Source: Streptomyces mobaraensis
GTDB lineage: Bacteria; Actinomycetota; Actinomycetes; Streptomycetales; Streptomycetaceae
NCBI RefSeq assembly: GCF_020099395.1
Contig: NZ_CP083590.1
Coordinates: forward strand, 6,324,001 to 6,388,000
DNA: 64,000 bases
Reading direction: 5' to 3'
Part shown: piece after piece, positions 1 through 8,027 of the stretch
Position numbering within the stretch: position 1 is the stretch's first letter
Layout: each line of letters opens with the position of its first letter
Translations under genes and position numbers: made by a program
The notes under the pieces: generated by a model
Told to the model about the DNA's origin: nothing
The model's database searches: none
What the model saw: the letters and a program-made list of their open reading frames with translations, nothing else

Positions 1-90
1 TCGTCCCAGTGGTGCTCGTTCGGAACGCTAGCACCACGCGTTGCGAGCGCATGGGCGCTTTTCGGCCATTGGGCGCCGCTGCGTCAGGGG

Positions 91-939
91 TCAGGAAACC
101 GTCGTCGAGCGGAGGAACTCATGCAGAACGGTGGTGAGTTGGGCGGGGGCGTCCTCCTGGACCAGGTGGCCCGCGCCGGGGATCGGCTCGAAGGAGGCGC
201 CGGGTATCGCGGCGGCCAGCTCACGGCCCTTCTCCACCGGGATCCACGCGTCGTCCGTGCCCCAGCACACCGTGACCGGGAGGCCGATCTCGCCGTAGCG
301 GCCCTGGATCTCGTCGGTGTGACGCTGGTCGGCCTGGGCGATCTGCCGGTAGAACGCCGGCTGGCCCGCCGCGCCGAGCCAGGGCTCGACGAGCCGCTCC
401 AGGGCGGCGGGGTGCAGGCCGGGCCCGCCGGTCGTGCCGATGTACTCGCGGACGAGCGCGGCGTGCAGCGCGGGCGGCAACTGCTCGAAGACGGGGGAGT
501 GTTCACCGACGAGGCGGAAGAACGGCGAGCCCCATGGGGCCAGTGCCACCGGGTCGACGAGGGCGAGCGCGCGGTAGCGGGCGCCGTGCAGCAGGTGGGC
601 GCGCAGGGCGACGGCGCCGCCGAAGTCGTGGGCCACGACCAGGGGTTCGGCCAGTTCCCAGTGGGCCAGGAGCTCGCCGAAGACACGGCCCTGGGCGGCC
701 AGGGAGACGTCCTGTCCCTCGGTTTTCTCCGACTGCCCGTAGCCGGGCATGTCCCAGACGTACACCTGGTGGTCGCGGGCGAGCGACCGGGCCACCGCGC
801 GCCAGACGAAGGACGAGAACGGGGTGCCGTGCAGCAGGACGACCGGCGGCCGGCCCCGCTCGCCGAGACGGTCCCAGCGGACCTCGCCGGTGGGCCCGGC
901 GAAGGTCCGCGTCAACTGCCATGCCGTCGTGTCCCGCAT
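91..939 (-). CDS. alpha/beta hydrolase, haloalkane/epoxide-hydrolase-like
   Basis: A 282-residue cytosolic alpha/beta-hydrolase. The oxyanion-hole motif HGTPFS lies near residue 37. The nucleophile elbow reads AHDFGGA near residue 104, so the nucleophile is Asp rather than Ser. An Asp nucleophile is typical of haloalkane dehalogenases, fluoroacetate dehalogenases and epoxide hydrolases. The C-terminal GAGHLVQED supplies the catalytic His, and WGTDDAWIP precedes it. There is no signal peptide or membrane segment. The gene stands alone, 52 bp downstream of a small membrane-protein gene on the same strand, so the two could be co-transcribed. Substrate cannot be read from sequence; 'haloalkane dehalogenase' would be over-specific. 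The fold and nucleophile call is firm. Confidence 0.85.
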   Translation of the reverse strand: MRDTTAWQLTRTFAGPTGEVRWDRLGERGRPPVVLLHGTPFSSFVWRAVARSLARDHQVYVWDMPGYGQSEKTEGQDVSLAAQGRVFGELLAHWELAEPLVVAHDFGGAVALRAHLLHGARYRALALVDPVALAPWGSPFFRLVGEHSPVFEQLPPALHAALVREYIGTTGGPGLHPAALERLVEPWLGAAGQPAFYRQIAQADQRHTDEIQGRYGEIGLPVTVCWGTDDAWIPVEKGRELAAAIPGASFEPIPGAGHLVQEDAPAQLTTVLHEFLRSTTVS

Positions 940-991
940 GAGGATTCCTCTCGGTCGGGTGTGCGAACGCGAGGAATCGATCTTGCCGGGT

Positions 992-1477
992 TCAGGCTCC
1001 GGTCGTCGAACCGGGGCGGACGATCATCAGAACGGTGACGATCGCCCAGGTCAGAGCGAAGAGTCCGGTGATCATCGACAGTCGGGGCAGGCCCGCGGCG
1101 AGCTTGGGGGCCGCCTCCGGCTCGGTGTCCTGGAGGTCGAGCGCGTCGATGATCGCGTCCTGGCTGAACACCGCGATCGCCAGCAGCACCGCCGCCACCG
1201 CGGTCAGCGCCATCGAGACGACCAGCCAGGTGTCGCCCAGGACGCCCATCCGCTGCGCCGTCGCCATGCCGAAGGCGGGAACGGTCACCGAGATCGCCGA
1301 GTAGACCCGGGTGATGCGGTGGAGGATGCGCAGGGCCGCGGTGCCCTTCTTGGTGCGGTCGCCGTCGGGGGCCAGGGCCTGCCGCGCGAAGCGGGGGAAG
1401 AGGCTGGCGGCCACGGTCGCCGGTCCTATGAGCAGGATCGCTGCCAGCACATGCAGGCTGAGCAGGAGTTTCGTCAT
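992..1477 (-). CDS. small integral membrane protein, DUF2269-like
   Basis: A 161-residue protein with four predicted hydrophobic helices: residues about 1-27, 65-80, 85-108 and 135-153. They are separated by short charged loops such as RFARQALAPDGDRTKK. It resembles the small DUF2269-type membrane proteins common in actinobacteria, whose function is unknown. The ATG start (MTKLLLSLHV) gives an immediate hydrophobic segment. It lies upstream of the alpha/beta hydrolase on the same strand and diverges from a MarR-family regulator starting about 190 bp away. That arrangement would fit regulation of this pair by the MarR protein, but no operator was proven. Confidence 0.7.
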   Translation of the reverse strand: MTKLLLSLHVLAAILLIGPATVAASLFPRFARQALAPDGDRTKKGTAALRILHRITRVYSAISVTVPAFGMATAQRMGVLGDTWLVVSMALTAVAAVLLAIAVFSQDAIIDALDLQDTEPEAAPKLAAGLPRLSMITGLFALTWAIVTVLMIVRPGSTTGA

Positions 1478-1664
1478 GGCTTTCCGCTCCCATCGCGGTC
1501 GGGCGGGCAGAACCGGGCCGGCCGAGGGTTTCAGTCTGGCTTAAACATCGTGAGACGCTAGCATCCCTGGGCGGCGTGGCCGGAAGTGGCCCCGGGTGTG
1601 ATGGCCGGGGGCCATGCGGCCGGAATGCCGGCGAGGATGCGGGCGAGGACGCGGGCGAGGGGTG

Positions 1665-2441
1665 ATGGCGATGGCCGGGGACGAGCGGACGGAAGCGGTC
1701 CGCGCGGAACCCGGAGCCGCAGCGGACGTACCGTCCGCTGGTGAGGGGCGCCGGCCCGGCGGAAGTGCGCCCGGCGAAAGTGTGCCTGGCGGGGGCCTGC
1801 CTGCCGGAGATGCGTCTGTCGGAGGTGCGCCTGGCGGGGGAGCGCCTATCCGAGGTGCGCTTGGCGGGGGAGCGCCTGCTGGGCGCGCGTCTGGTGGTGG
1901 CTCGCCTGCCGGAGATGCGTCTCACGAAGCAGCGCCCGGCGGAGGTCCGTCCGACGGGGGCCCGTCCTCCGGAGGGCCGCCTGCCGGAGGACCGCCCGCC
2001 GGAGGGCCGCCCGGCATGCCGTTGCCGTTGATGCTGATCGGGCTCGGCCGGTTCGTCCAGGACGCGGCCCACCATGTGCTGTCCGCCCACGACGGGTACT
2101 CGCTGCGGATGATGGGCGCCCTCGGCCACCTCGCCCGCGAGCCCGGCCTCTCCTACAGCGAACTGGGGCGCCGTGCCGGGGTGACGGCGCAGAGCATGCA
2201 GGCCACGGTCCTCCGGCTCGAGGAGGCCGGTGCCGTAGCGCGCACGACGCCCGCCGGGCGGGGGCGGAAGGCGGAGCTCCAGGTCACCGAGCGGGGCCGG
2301 CGGATGCTCGACGACATGCGGCGGGTCCTCGCCGGGCTGGAGGACCCGCTGACGGCGGGCCTGTCCGCCGAGGAGCGGTCCGTGCTGGCGCGGGTGCTGG
2401 GGCGGATGATGGGCAACGCCGCGGCGGCGTCGGGCCGCTGA
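1665..2441 (+). CDS. MarR-family transcriptional regulator with repetitive N-terminal extension
   Basis: The last about 140 residues form a canonical MarR winged helix. They include LSYSELGRRAGVTAQSMQATV (recognition helix region) and a wing with RTTPAGRGRKAELQVTERG. The frame stays open upstream through a Gly/Pro-rich tract built of about five-residue units (GGxAP). The start is therefore ambiguous. ATG 1665 or 1671 gives a 256-258 aa protein. ATG 2016 has a GGAGGG ribosome-binding site nine bases upstream and gives a 141-aa protein, the usual family length. Third-position GC is poor in this frame between about 1740 and 2010, which favours the 2016 start or repeat invasion. It diverges from the membrane-protein/hydrolase pair, the classic position for a MarR repressor of neighbours. 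Confidence 0.75.
   Translation: MAMAGDERTEAVRAEPGAAADVPSAGEGRRPGGSAPGESVPGGGLPAGDASVGGAPGGGAPIRGALGGGAPAGRASGGGSPAGDASHEAAPGGGPSDGGPSSGGPPAGGPPAGGPPGMPLPLMLIGLGRFVQDAAHHVLSAHDGYSLRMMGALGHLAREPGLSYSELGRRAGVTAQSMQATVLRLEEAGAVARTTPAGRGRKAELQVTERGRRMLDDMRRVLAGLEDPLTAGLSAEERSVLARVLGRMMGNAAAASGR
1741..2015 (+). repeat. degenerate 15-bp tandem repeat tract
   Basis: About 18 imperfect copies of a 15-bp unit resembling GTGCGCCTGGCGGGG / GAGCGCCT run up to the MarR domain. Because 15 is divisible by three, every frame reads as five-residue repeats. In the MarR frame this is GGGAP-like. In the frame beginning at GTG 1741 it is a run of xRLxx units (EVRLAGERLSEVRLAGERL), reminiscent of pentapeptide-repeat proteins but with Arg in place of Asp/Asn. 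The 1741 frame, not the MarR frame, shows the strong third-position G/C expected of Streptomyces coding DNA. Its 96-codon ORF ends at 2031, overlapping the alternative MarR start at 2016. Confidence 0.6.
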
Positions 2442-2756
2442 CGATCACCGGCGGCCGGCCGAAGGGTGCCGCAGGGAGCGGTGTGTGCCGCGCGGCCGAC
2501 GGCGGTCGGTCCCGGCCGCTCCGGCGGTGCGACCGAGGGCCACGAGGGGTCGTCTGCCCCTGGACACCGACGGGCGCGCAATGAATCGCCGCCAACGCCG
2601 GAAAAGGCGCAACGAATCGCTCGGCAGCACGCAACATCCATAGCTTGTCGCCTCAAGAGGCCGGGCCGTACCGTCAAGGCGTTTAACGGAATCCTGACCG
2701 GAATCCCGTCGAAAGTTCATCGAAACGCCCGCACGCCGCCCACCCGAAGAGGACGT
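2442..2756. other. intergenic region upstream of davA-like gene
   Basis: No gene seen. The part from about 2580 is less GC-rich than its surroundings and probably holds the promoter of the downstream amidase/monooxygenase pair. Two CGCAAC-containing elements (CGCAACGAATCG and CACGCAACAT) lie about 20 bp apart. They could be a regulator site, but I cannot assign one. Confidence 0.3.
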
Positions 2757-3557
2757 ATGAAGCCGCTGCGTATCGCGCTGTTCCAAGGGCCCTGCGGCGT
2801 TCCGTCCTCGACGGCCGCCGCCCTCGGCGCGCTGGACGACGCGGCCCGCCGCGCGGCGGAGTCCGGTGCCCGGCTGCTGCTCACCAACGAGCTCTACCTG
2901 ACCGGCTACGCGCTCGGCGACCTGGTCCCCGACCGCGCCGAACCCGCCGACGGCCCCGGCGCCGAGGCCGTGGCCGCGATCGCCGCCCGGCACGGGCTCG
3001 CCATCGGGTACGGCTACCCGGAGCGGGACGGCGCGGCCGTGTACAACGCGCTCCAGCTCATGGGCCCGCAGGGCACCCCGCTCGCCCACTACCGCAAGAC
3101 CCACCTCTTCGGCGCGTACGAGACCACGTACTTCACGCCCGGCGCCGAGGCGGTGGTGCAGGGCGAGCTCGACGGCGTCCGGCTGGGGCTGCTGATCTGC
3201 TACGACGTCGAGTTCCCGGAGCCCGTGCGGGCGCACGCCCTCGCCGGCACGGAACTGCTGCTCGCGCCGACCGCGCTGATGCGGCCCTACGAGATCGTCC
3301 CGCAGACGGTCGTCCCGGCCCGCGCCTGGGAGAGCCAGCTCTACATCGCCTACGTCAACCGGTGCGGCACGGAAGGCGAGTTCGCCTTCGCCGGGCTGTC
3401 CTGCCTCGCCGCCCCGGACGGGACCGTACGCGCCCGGGCCGGCGCCGACGAGGACCTGCTCGTCGCCGAGGCCGACCCCGCCCTGCTCCACCGGTCGCGC
3501 GCCGAGAACACCTACCTGGCCGACCGCCGGCCGGAGCTCTACACGCGGCTCGTCTGA
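2757..3557 (+). CDS. davA: carbon-nitrogen hydrolase, DavA (5-aminovaleramidase)-like
   Basis: A 266-residue nitrilase-superfamily amidase with all three catalytic residues: Glu in TNELYLTGY (near residue 45), Lys in HYRKTHLFG (near 116) and Cys in LLICYDVEFPE (near 149). The HYRKTHLFG / CYDVEFPE context and the length closely follow Pseudomonas DavA, the delta-aminovaleramide hydrolase. ATG 2757 has GAAGAGGA just upstream and begins directly with the first beta strand (MKPLRIALFQG). It lies 84 bp before a DavB-like flavin monooxygenase, the partner that would make its amide substrate. Streptomyces also use a monooxygenase/amidase pair for arginine (4-guanidinobutyramide), so the amide may derive from lysine or arginine. 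Confidence 0.8.
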   Translation: MKPLRIALFQGPCGVPSSTAAALGALDDAARRAAESGARLLLTNELYLTGYALGDLVPDRAEPADGPGAEAVAAIAARHGLAIGYGYPERDGAAVYNALQLMGPQGTPLAHYRKTHLFGAYETTYFTPGAEAVVQGELDGVRLGLLICYDVEFPEPVRAHALAGTELLLAPTALMRPYEIVPQTVVPARAWESQLYIAYVNRCGTEGEFAFAGLSCLAAPDGTVRARAGADEDLLVAEADPALLHRSRAENTYLADRRPELYTRLV

Positions 3558-3563
3558 GTCCCC

Positions 3564-3609
3564 CCTCGCTTCACCCCCCTCGTTTCACCTCGTACTCCCT
3601 CGCTTCACC
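3564..3609. repeat. three copies of a 12-bp direct repeat
   Basis: CCTCGCTTCACC at 3564-3575 and 3598-3609 and CCTCGTTTCACC at 3578-3589 fill the gap between the davA- and davB-like genes. They could be an operator array or simple slippage repeats; nothing decides. Confidence 0.55.
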
Positions 3610-3641
3610 CACACCCCCTTGCACGCAGGAGAGTTCAGCCG

Positions 3642-5351
3642 ATGACGTCCACGGTGCCCACCGCCGTCCACGACGAGCAGGTCCAGCAGAACGAGCCGCC
3701 GATCACCATGTTCGGCCCGGACTTTCCCTTCGCCTACGACGACTACCTGACCCACCCGGCCGGGCTGGGCCAGATACCGGCCACCGAGCACGGCGCCGAG
3801 GTCGCGGTCATCGGCGGCGGGCTCTCCGGCATCGTGGCCGCGTACGAGCTGATGAAGATGGGCCTCAAGCCCGTCGTCTACGAGGCGGACCAGATCGGCG
3901 GCCGGCTGCGCACGGTCGGCTTCGACGGCTGTACCGAGGGCCAGGACGCGGGCTTGACCGCCGAGATGGGCGCCATGCGCTTCCCCCCGTCCTCCACCGC
4001 CTTCCAGCACTACATCGACCTCGTGGGCCTGGAGACCAAGCCGTTCCCCAACCCGCTGGCCCCCTGCACCCCCTCCACCGTCGTCGACCTCAAGGGCGAG
4101 AGCCACTACGCGGAGACCGTCGACGACCTGCCGCAGGTCTACCGCGACGTCGCCGCCGCCTGGAACGCCTGCCTGGAGGAGGGCGCGGACTTCTCCGACA
4201 TGAACCGCGCCATGCGCGAGCGCGACGTGCCCCGCATCCGCGAGATCTGGGCCAAGCTCGTGGAGAAGCTCGACAACCAGACCTTCTACGGCTTCCTCTG
4301 TGAGTCGGAGGCGTTCAAGTCCTTCCGCCACCGGGAGATCTTCGGCCAGGTCGGCTTCGGCACCGGCGGCTGGGACACCGACTTCCCCAACTCCATCCTG
4401 GAGATCCTGCGCGTCGTCTACACCGAGGCGGACGACCACCACCGCGGCATCGTCGGCGGCAGCCAGCAGCTGCCCCTCCGGCTCTGGGAGCGCGAGCCGG
4501 AGAAGATCATCCACTGGCCGCAGGGCACCTCGCTCTCCTCGCTGCACGACGGCGCGCCCCGCCCGGCCGTGACCCGGCTGCACCGCACGGCCGGCAACCG
4601 GATCACGGTCACCGACGCCGCCGGCGACATCCGCACCTACCGGGCGGCCATCTTCACGGCCCAGTCCTGGATGCTGCTGTCGAAGATCGAGTGCGACGAC
4701 GCGCTCCTCCCGATCGACCACTGGACGGCGGTCGAACGTACCCACTACATGGAGTCCTCCAAGCTGTTCGTGCCGGTGGACCGGCCGTTCTGGCTGGACA
4801 AGGACGCGTCGGGCCGGGACGTCATGTCGATGACGCTCACCGACCGCATGACGCGTGGCACCTACCTCCTGGACGACGGGCCGGACAAGCCCGCCGTGAT
4901 CTGCCTCTCCTACACCTGGTGCGACGACAGCCTCAAGTGGCTGCCGCTCTCCGCCAACGAGCGCCTGGAGGTCATGCTCAAGTCGCTCGGCGAGATCTAT
5001 CCCGGTGTCGACATCCGCAAGCACATCATCGGCAACCCGGTGACGATCTCCTGGGAGAACGAGCCCTACTTCATGGGCGCGTTCAAGGCCAACCTCCCCG
5101 GCCACTACCGCTACCAGCGCCGGCTGTTCACCCACTTCATGCAGGACCGCCTCCCCGAGGACAAGCGCGGCATCTTCCTCGCGGGCGACGACATCTCCTG
5201 GACGGCCGGCTGGGCCGAGGGCGCCGTGCAGACCGCCCTCAACGCCGTCTGGGGCGTCATGCACCAGTTCGGCGGCGCCACCGACCCGACCAACCCCGGC
5301 CCCGGCGACGTCTACGACGAGATCGCGCCCGTCGAGCTGCCCGAGGACTGA
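3642..5351 (+). CDS. davB: flavin amino-acid 2-monooxygenase, DavB (lysine 2-monooxygenase)-like
   Basis: A 569-residue flavin amine oxidase superfamily protein. The dinucleotide-binding motif VAVIGGGLSGIVAAYEL lies near residue 56. It is followed by YEADQIGGRLRT and by AEMGAMRFPPSSTAF, a substrate-pocket signature of this group. The C-terminal FAD motif is GIFLAGDDISWTAGWAEGAVQTA. The opening ITMFGPDFPFAYDDYLTHPAGLG and the overall layout track Pseudomonas lysine 2-monooxygenase DavB, which decarboxylates and oxygenates lysine to 5-aminovaleramide. Arginine 2-monooxygenases of Streptomyces belong to the same family, so specificity is unsettled. It is co-directional with the DavA-like amidase. 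The two would convert a basic amino acid to its shortened omega-amino or guanidino acid. It overlaps the convergent DUF5995 gene by 40 bp. Confidence 0.82.
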   Translation: MTSTVPTAVHDEQVQQNEPPITMFGPDFPFAYDDYLTHPAGLGQIPATEHGAEVAVIGGGLSGIVAAYELMKMGLKPVVYEADQIGGRLRTVGFDGCTEGQDAGLTAEMGAMRFPPSSTAFQHYIDLVGLETKPFPNPLAPCTPSTVVDLKGESHYAETVDDLPQVYRDVAAAWNACLEEGADFSDMNRAMRERDVPRIREIWAKLVEKLDNQTFYGFLCESEAFKSFRHREIFGQVGFGTGGWDTDFPNSILEILRVVYTEADDHHRGIVGGSQQLPLRLWEREPEKIIHWPQGTSLSSLHDGAPRPAVTRLHRTAGNRITVTDAAGDIRTYRAAIFTAQSWMLLSKIECDDALLPIDHWTAVERTHYMESSKLFVPVDRPFWLDKDASGRDVMSMTLTDRMTRGTYLLDDGPDKPAVICLSYTWCDDSLKWLPLSANERLEVMLKSLGEIYPGVDIRKHIIGNPVTISWENEPYFMGAFKANLPGHYRYQRRLFTHFMQDRLPEDKRGIFLAGDDISWTAGWAEGAVQTALNAVWGVMHQFGGATDPTNPGPGDVYDEIAPVELPED

Positions 5352-6193
5352 GACAAGGGCTGGCCCAAGGACTGGCCCAAGGGCTGTCTTCGAGGAAGCG
5401 CCCCGCCGCCGCCCGCCCGGCGCGCGGGGCGCTTCCCGTCGTACCCGAAGTTCGCGTCGTCCCCGTCTTTCCTGTCGTCCCGGCCGTCCCCGCACCCCAG
5501 CGGCGTCAGCAGGCAGCGCCCCACCAGCCCCACGCTCGCGTCGACGCGCTCCGCGAACTCCGCCGCCACACCCGGCCGTTCGCGCAGCGCCCAGAGCGCC
5601 CGGAACGCCGCCCACGCGGCCCCGCGCGCGGCCTCCAGGGTCCACGACCCGAGCAGGTGGGTGAGCGGATCGGCCACGTCCAGCAGGTCGGGGCCCGGCA
5701 TCAGGGCCTCGCGGATCCGCTCCTCCACGGAGACCAGCAGCTCGCCGACCCGGTGGAAGTCCCCCTCCAGATCCCGTGGTTCGGCGCCCAGACCCCGGCA
5801 GGTGTCGGCGAGGGCGAGCGGCAGATCGTGGCCGATGTGGGCGTTGACGCCCGCCAGCGCGAACTGCACCGGCCGGACGGCGGGATGGCCGCGGAGCTGG
5901 AACAGCGGACGCCAGCAGGCCGGCGGTCTTCGCCCCGCCGCCGCCTCGTCGACCGCGTCCAGATAGCGGCTCGCGAACAGCACGTCCAGCGTGGTGGTGG
6001 CCAGGCGGTCCCGGAAACCGCCCTCCGGCACCCGCCGCGCCACCTCCTCGGTGACCGCCAGATACACCCCGTTGAAGACCGCCACCCCGTCCTCCGGCGG
6101 CAACTCGGCGGCCAGCGCCCGCATCCGGGCGACGACCCGCTCGATGCCGGTCATGGGCGTCGTGGTCCGTGCGCGCGTCATCTCCATGCACAC
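5312..6193 (-). CDS. DUF5995 family protein
   Basis: A 293-residue predicted alpha-helical protein of the actinobacterial DUF5995 family; function unknown. Recognisable features are VNAHIGHDLPLAL near residue 130, a conserved His-containing segment, and the family ending near GLVGRCLLTPLG. After that about 60 low-complexity residues follow (GDGRDDRKDGDD and GQSLGQPLSQSS), which the family normally lacks. The tail is encoded by the 14-bp repeats CTGGCCCAAGGACT around 5356-5386 and runs into the 3' end of davB, so it looks like an acquired extension. Start is uncertain among GTG 6193 and ATGs at 6187 and 6181. Confidence 0.65.
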   Translation of the reverse strand: MCMEMTRARTTTPMTGIERVVARMRALAAELPPEDGVAVFNGVYLAVTEEVARRVPEGGFRDRLATTTLDVLFASRYLDAVDEAAAGRRPPACWRPLFQLRGHPAVRPVQFALAGVNAHIGHDLPLALADTCRGLGAEPRDLEGDFHRVGELLVSVEERIREALMPGPDLLDVADPLTHLLGSWTLEAARGAAWAAFRALWALRERPGVAAEFAERVDASVGLVGRCLLTPLGCGDGRDDRKDGDDANFGYDGKRPARRAGGGGALPRRQPLGQSLGQPLSQSSGSSTGAISS

Positions 6194-6289
6194 AGAGTGA
6201 CAGACGAATACGGAGAGTAGGGGCTCTGGTCTCCAAGTTAACCGGAACGGGTGACGCTGCGTAATGAAACCGCAGGTCCGGGCGGCCCG

Positions 6290-7747
6290 TCAGGCCCCGG
6301 GCCGCCGGGACGCGGTCCCGCCGCCGTCCGACTCCCCGCCGTCCGACGCCCCGCCGTTCCGCGCACCCTCCGTCGCCAGCCCGTCGTACCCGCTCGTCCC
6401 CTCGTCCAGCAGCGGCTCCTGCCGCTTGAGGTGCGGCGGCGCCAGGAAACGCAGCGCGTGGTAGCCGGTGAGGACCACGATCGTGCCCAGGGCGATGCCG
6501 TTGAGCTCGAAGTTCTTGCTGATCTTGAGGCTGACGCCGCCGACGCCGATGATCACGCCCGCCGCGATCGGCACCAGGTTCAGGGGATTGCGCAGGTCCA
6601 CCTTGTTGTGCACCCAGATCTGCGCGCCGAGCAGGCCGATCATGCCGTACAGGATGACGGTGATCCCGCCCAGCACGCCCCCGGGGACGGCCGCGACGAC
6701 CGCGCCGAACTTCGGGCAGATGCCGAAGAGGAGTGCGAAGCAGGCCGCCGCCCAGTAAGCGGCGGTCGAGTAGACGCGGGTGGCCGCCATGACGCCGATG
6801 TTCTCGGAGTAGGTGGTGTTCGCCGGCCCGCCGACGGCCGTGGACAGCATCGTCGCCGCGCCGTCGGCCGAGATCGCGGTGCCGAGCTGGTCGTCCAGCG
6901 GGTCGCCGGTCATCTCGCCCACGGCCTTGACGTGCCCCGCGTTCTCCGCGATGAGGGCGATGACCACCGGCAGCGCCACCAACGCCGCCGACCAGCCGAA
7001 GGACGGGCCGTGCAGGGAGGGCAGGCCGATCCAGTCCGCCTTGCCGACGCCTGACAGGTCGAGCCGCCAGTGGTCGACGGCCTGGGGGCCGCCGTTGACG
7101 GAATGGATCTTTCCGAAGATCCGGTCGAGGGCCCAGGAGAGGGCGTAGCCGAAGAGCAGGCCCAGGAAGATCGCCACCCGTGACCAGAAGCCGCGCAGGC
7201 AGACCACGGCCAGCCCGGTGAAGAGCATGGTGAGCAGGGCCGTCCACTGGTCCTGCGGCCAGTAGGTGCTCGCGGTCACCGGGGCCAGGTTGAAGCCGAT
7301 CAGCATCACCACCGCGCCCGTCACCACCGGCGGCATCGCCGCGTGGATGATCCGGGCGCCGAACCGGCGTACCGCCAGGCCGCTGAGGAACAGCGCCGCG
7401 CCGACCACGAAGATCGCGCCGGTGACGGCCGCGCTGTCGCCGCCCTGGGCCCGGATGACGGCCGCCACGCCGACGAACGAGAGGCTGCACCCCAGGTAGC
7501 TGGGGATCCGGCCGCGCGTCGCGAGCAGGAAGAGGATGGTGGCGACGCCCGACATCATGATCGCCAGGTTGGGGTCCAGGCCCATGAGCACCGGACTGAC
7601 GAACGACGCGCCGAACATTGCCACCACGTGCTGGGCGCCGAGGCCCGCGGTCCGCGGCCAGGAGAGCCGTTCGTCCGGCGCGACGACGGCCCCGGGGGCG
7701 GGGGTGCGCCCGTCACCGTGCAGGGTCCAGCGCACGCCGAGGCCCAT
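6290..7747 (-). CDS. uracil/xanthine permease (NCS2/NAT family)
   Basis: A 485-residue nucleobase:cation symporter-2 transporter with about 12-14 hydrophobic helices. Family signatures are GAQHVVAMFGAS in the first helix, VIALIAENAGHVKAVG near residue 265 (the substrate-contact Glu helix) and TAVGGPANTTYSENIGVMAATRVYS, the NAT motif region with NTTYSENIG typical of UraA-type uracil permeases. The ATG start has GGGAG six bases upstream. It probably imports uracil or xanthine by proton symport. The C-terminal 40 residues are hydrophilic and Gly/Asp-rich. The gene stands alone between DUF5995 and a divergent secreted-protein gene. Confidence 0.88.
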   Translation of the reverse strand: MGLGVRWTLHGDGRTPAPGAVVAPDERLSWPRTAGLGAQHVVAMFGASFVSPVLMGLDPNLAIMMSGVATILFLLATRGRIPSYLGCSLSFVGVAAVIRAQGGDSAAVTGAIFVVGAALFLSGLAVRRFGARIIHAAMPPVVTGAVVMLIGFNLAPVTASTYWPQDQWTALLTMLFTGLAVVCLRGFWSRVAIFLGLLFGYALSWALDRIFGKIHSVNGGPQAVDHWRLDLSGVGKADWIGLPSLHGPSFGWSAALVALPVVIALIAENAGHVKAVGEMTGDPLDDQLGTAISADGAATMLSTAVGGPANTTYSENIGVMAATRVYSTAAYWAAACFALLFGICPKFGAVVAAVPGGVLGGITVILYGMIGLLGAQIWVHNKVDLRNPLNLVPIAAGVIIGVGGVSLKISKNFELNGIALGTIVVLTGYHALRFLAPPHLKRQEPLLDEGTSGYDGLATEGARNGGASDGGESDGGGTASRRPGA

Positions 7748-8027
7748 GAATGCTCCCACTGTGGTTGTTCGAGGTGATCCGCACCATGTTAAGCGCGGGT
7801 CAGGAGTGGTCCGCGCGGAGAACGGCGGGTGCCGGGCCGGTCGCTGACGGCCGGTGGGGCTGCTCGGTGAGGTGGCCCGGTCAGGTGGCCGGTGGGGCGG
7901 CCGGGCGCTGCTGCGATCGGCGCAATTAACACCTCGTAAGGCTGTATGCCCGGGACGCTCGGCAGGTCCCCGCCCTGGGCGAGGTATGCGTGGGTTGTCC
8001 GATTTCCTGCCAAACCAGGAGACATAC

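Noticed and set aside
3585..7490. 1301-codon open frame on the minus strand across the davB and permease region
   Set aside because: It is antisense to davB and out of frame with DUF5995 and the permease. The translation is low-complexity with no domain, as expected from GC-rich shadow frames.
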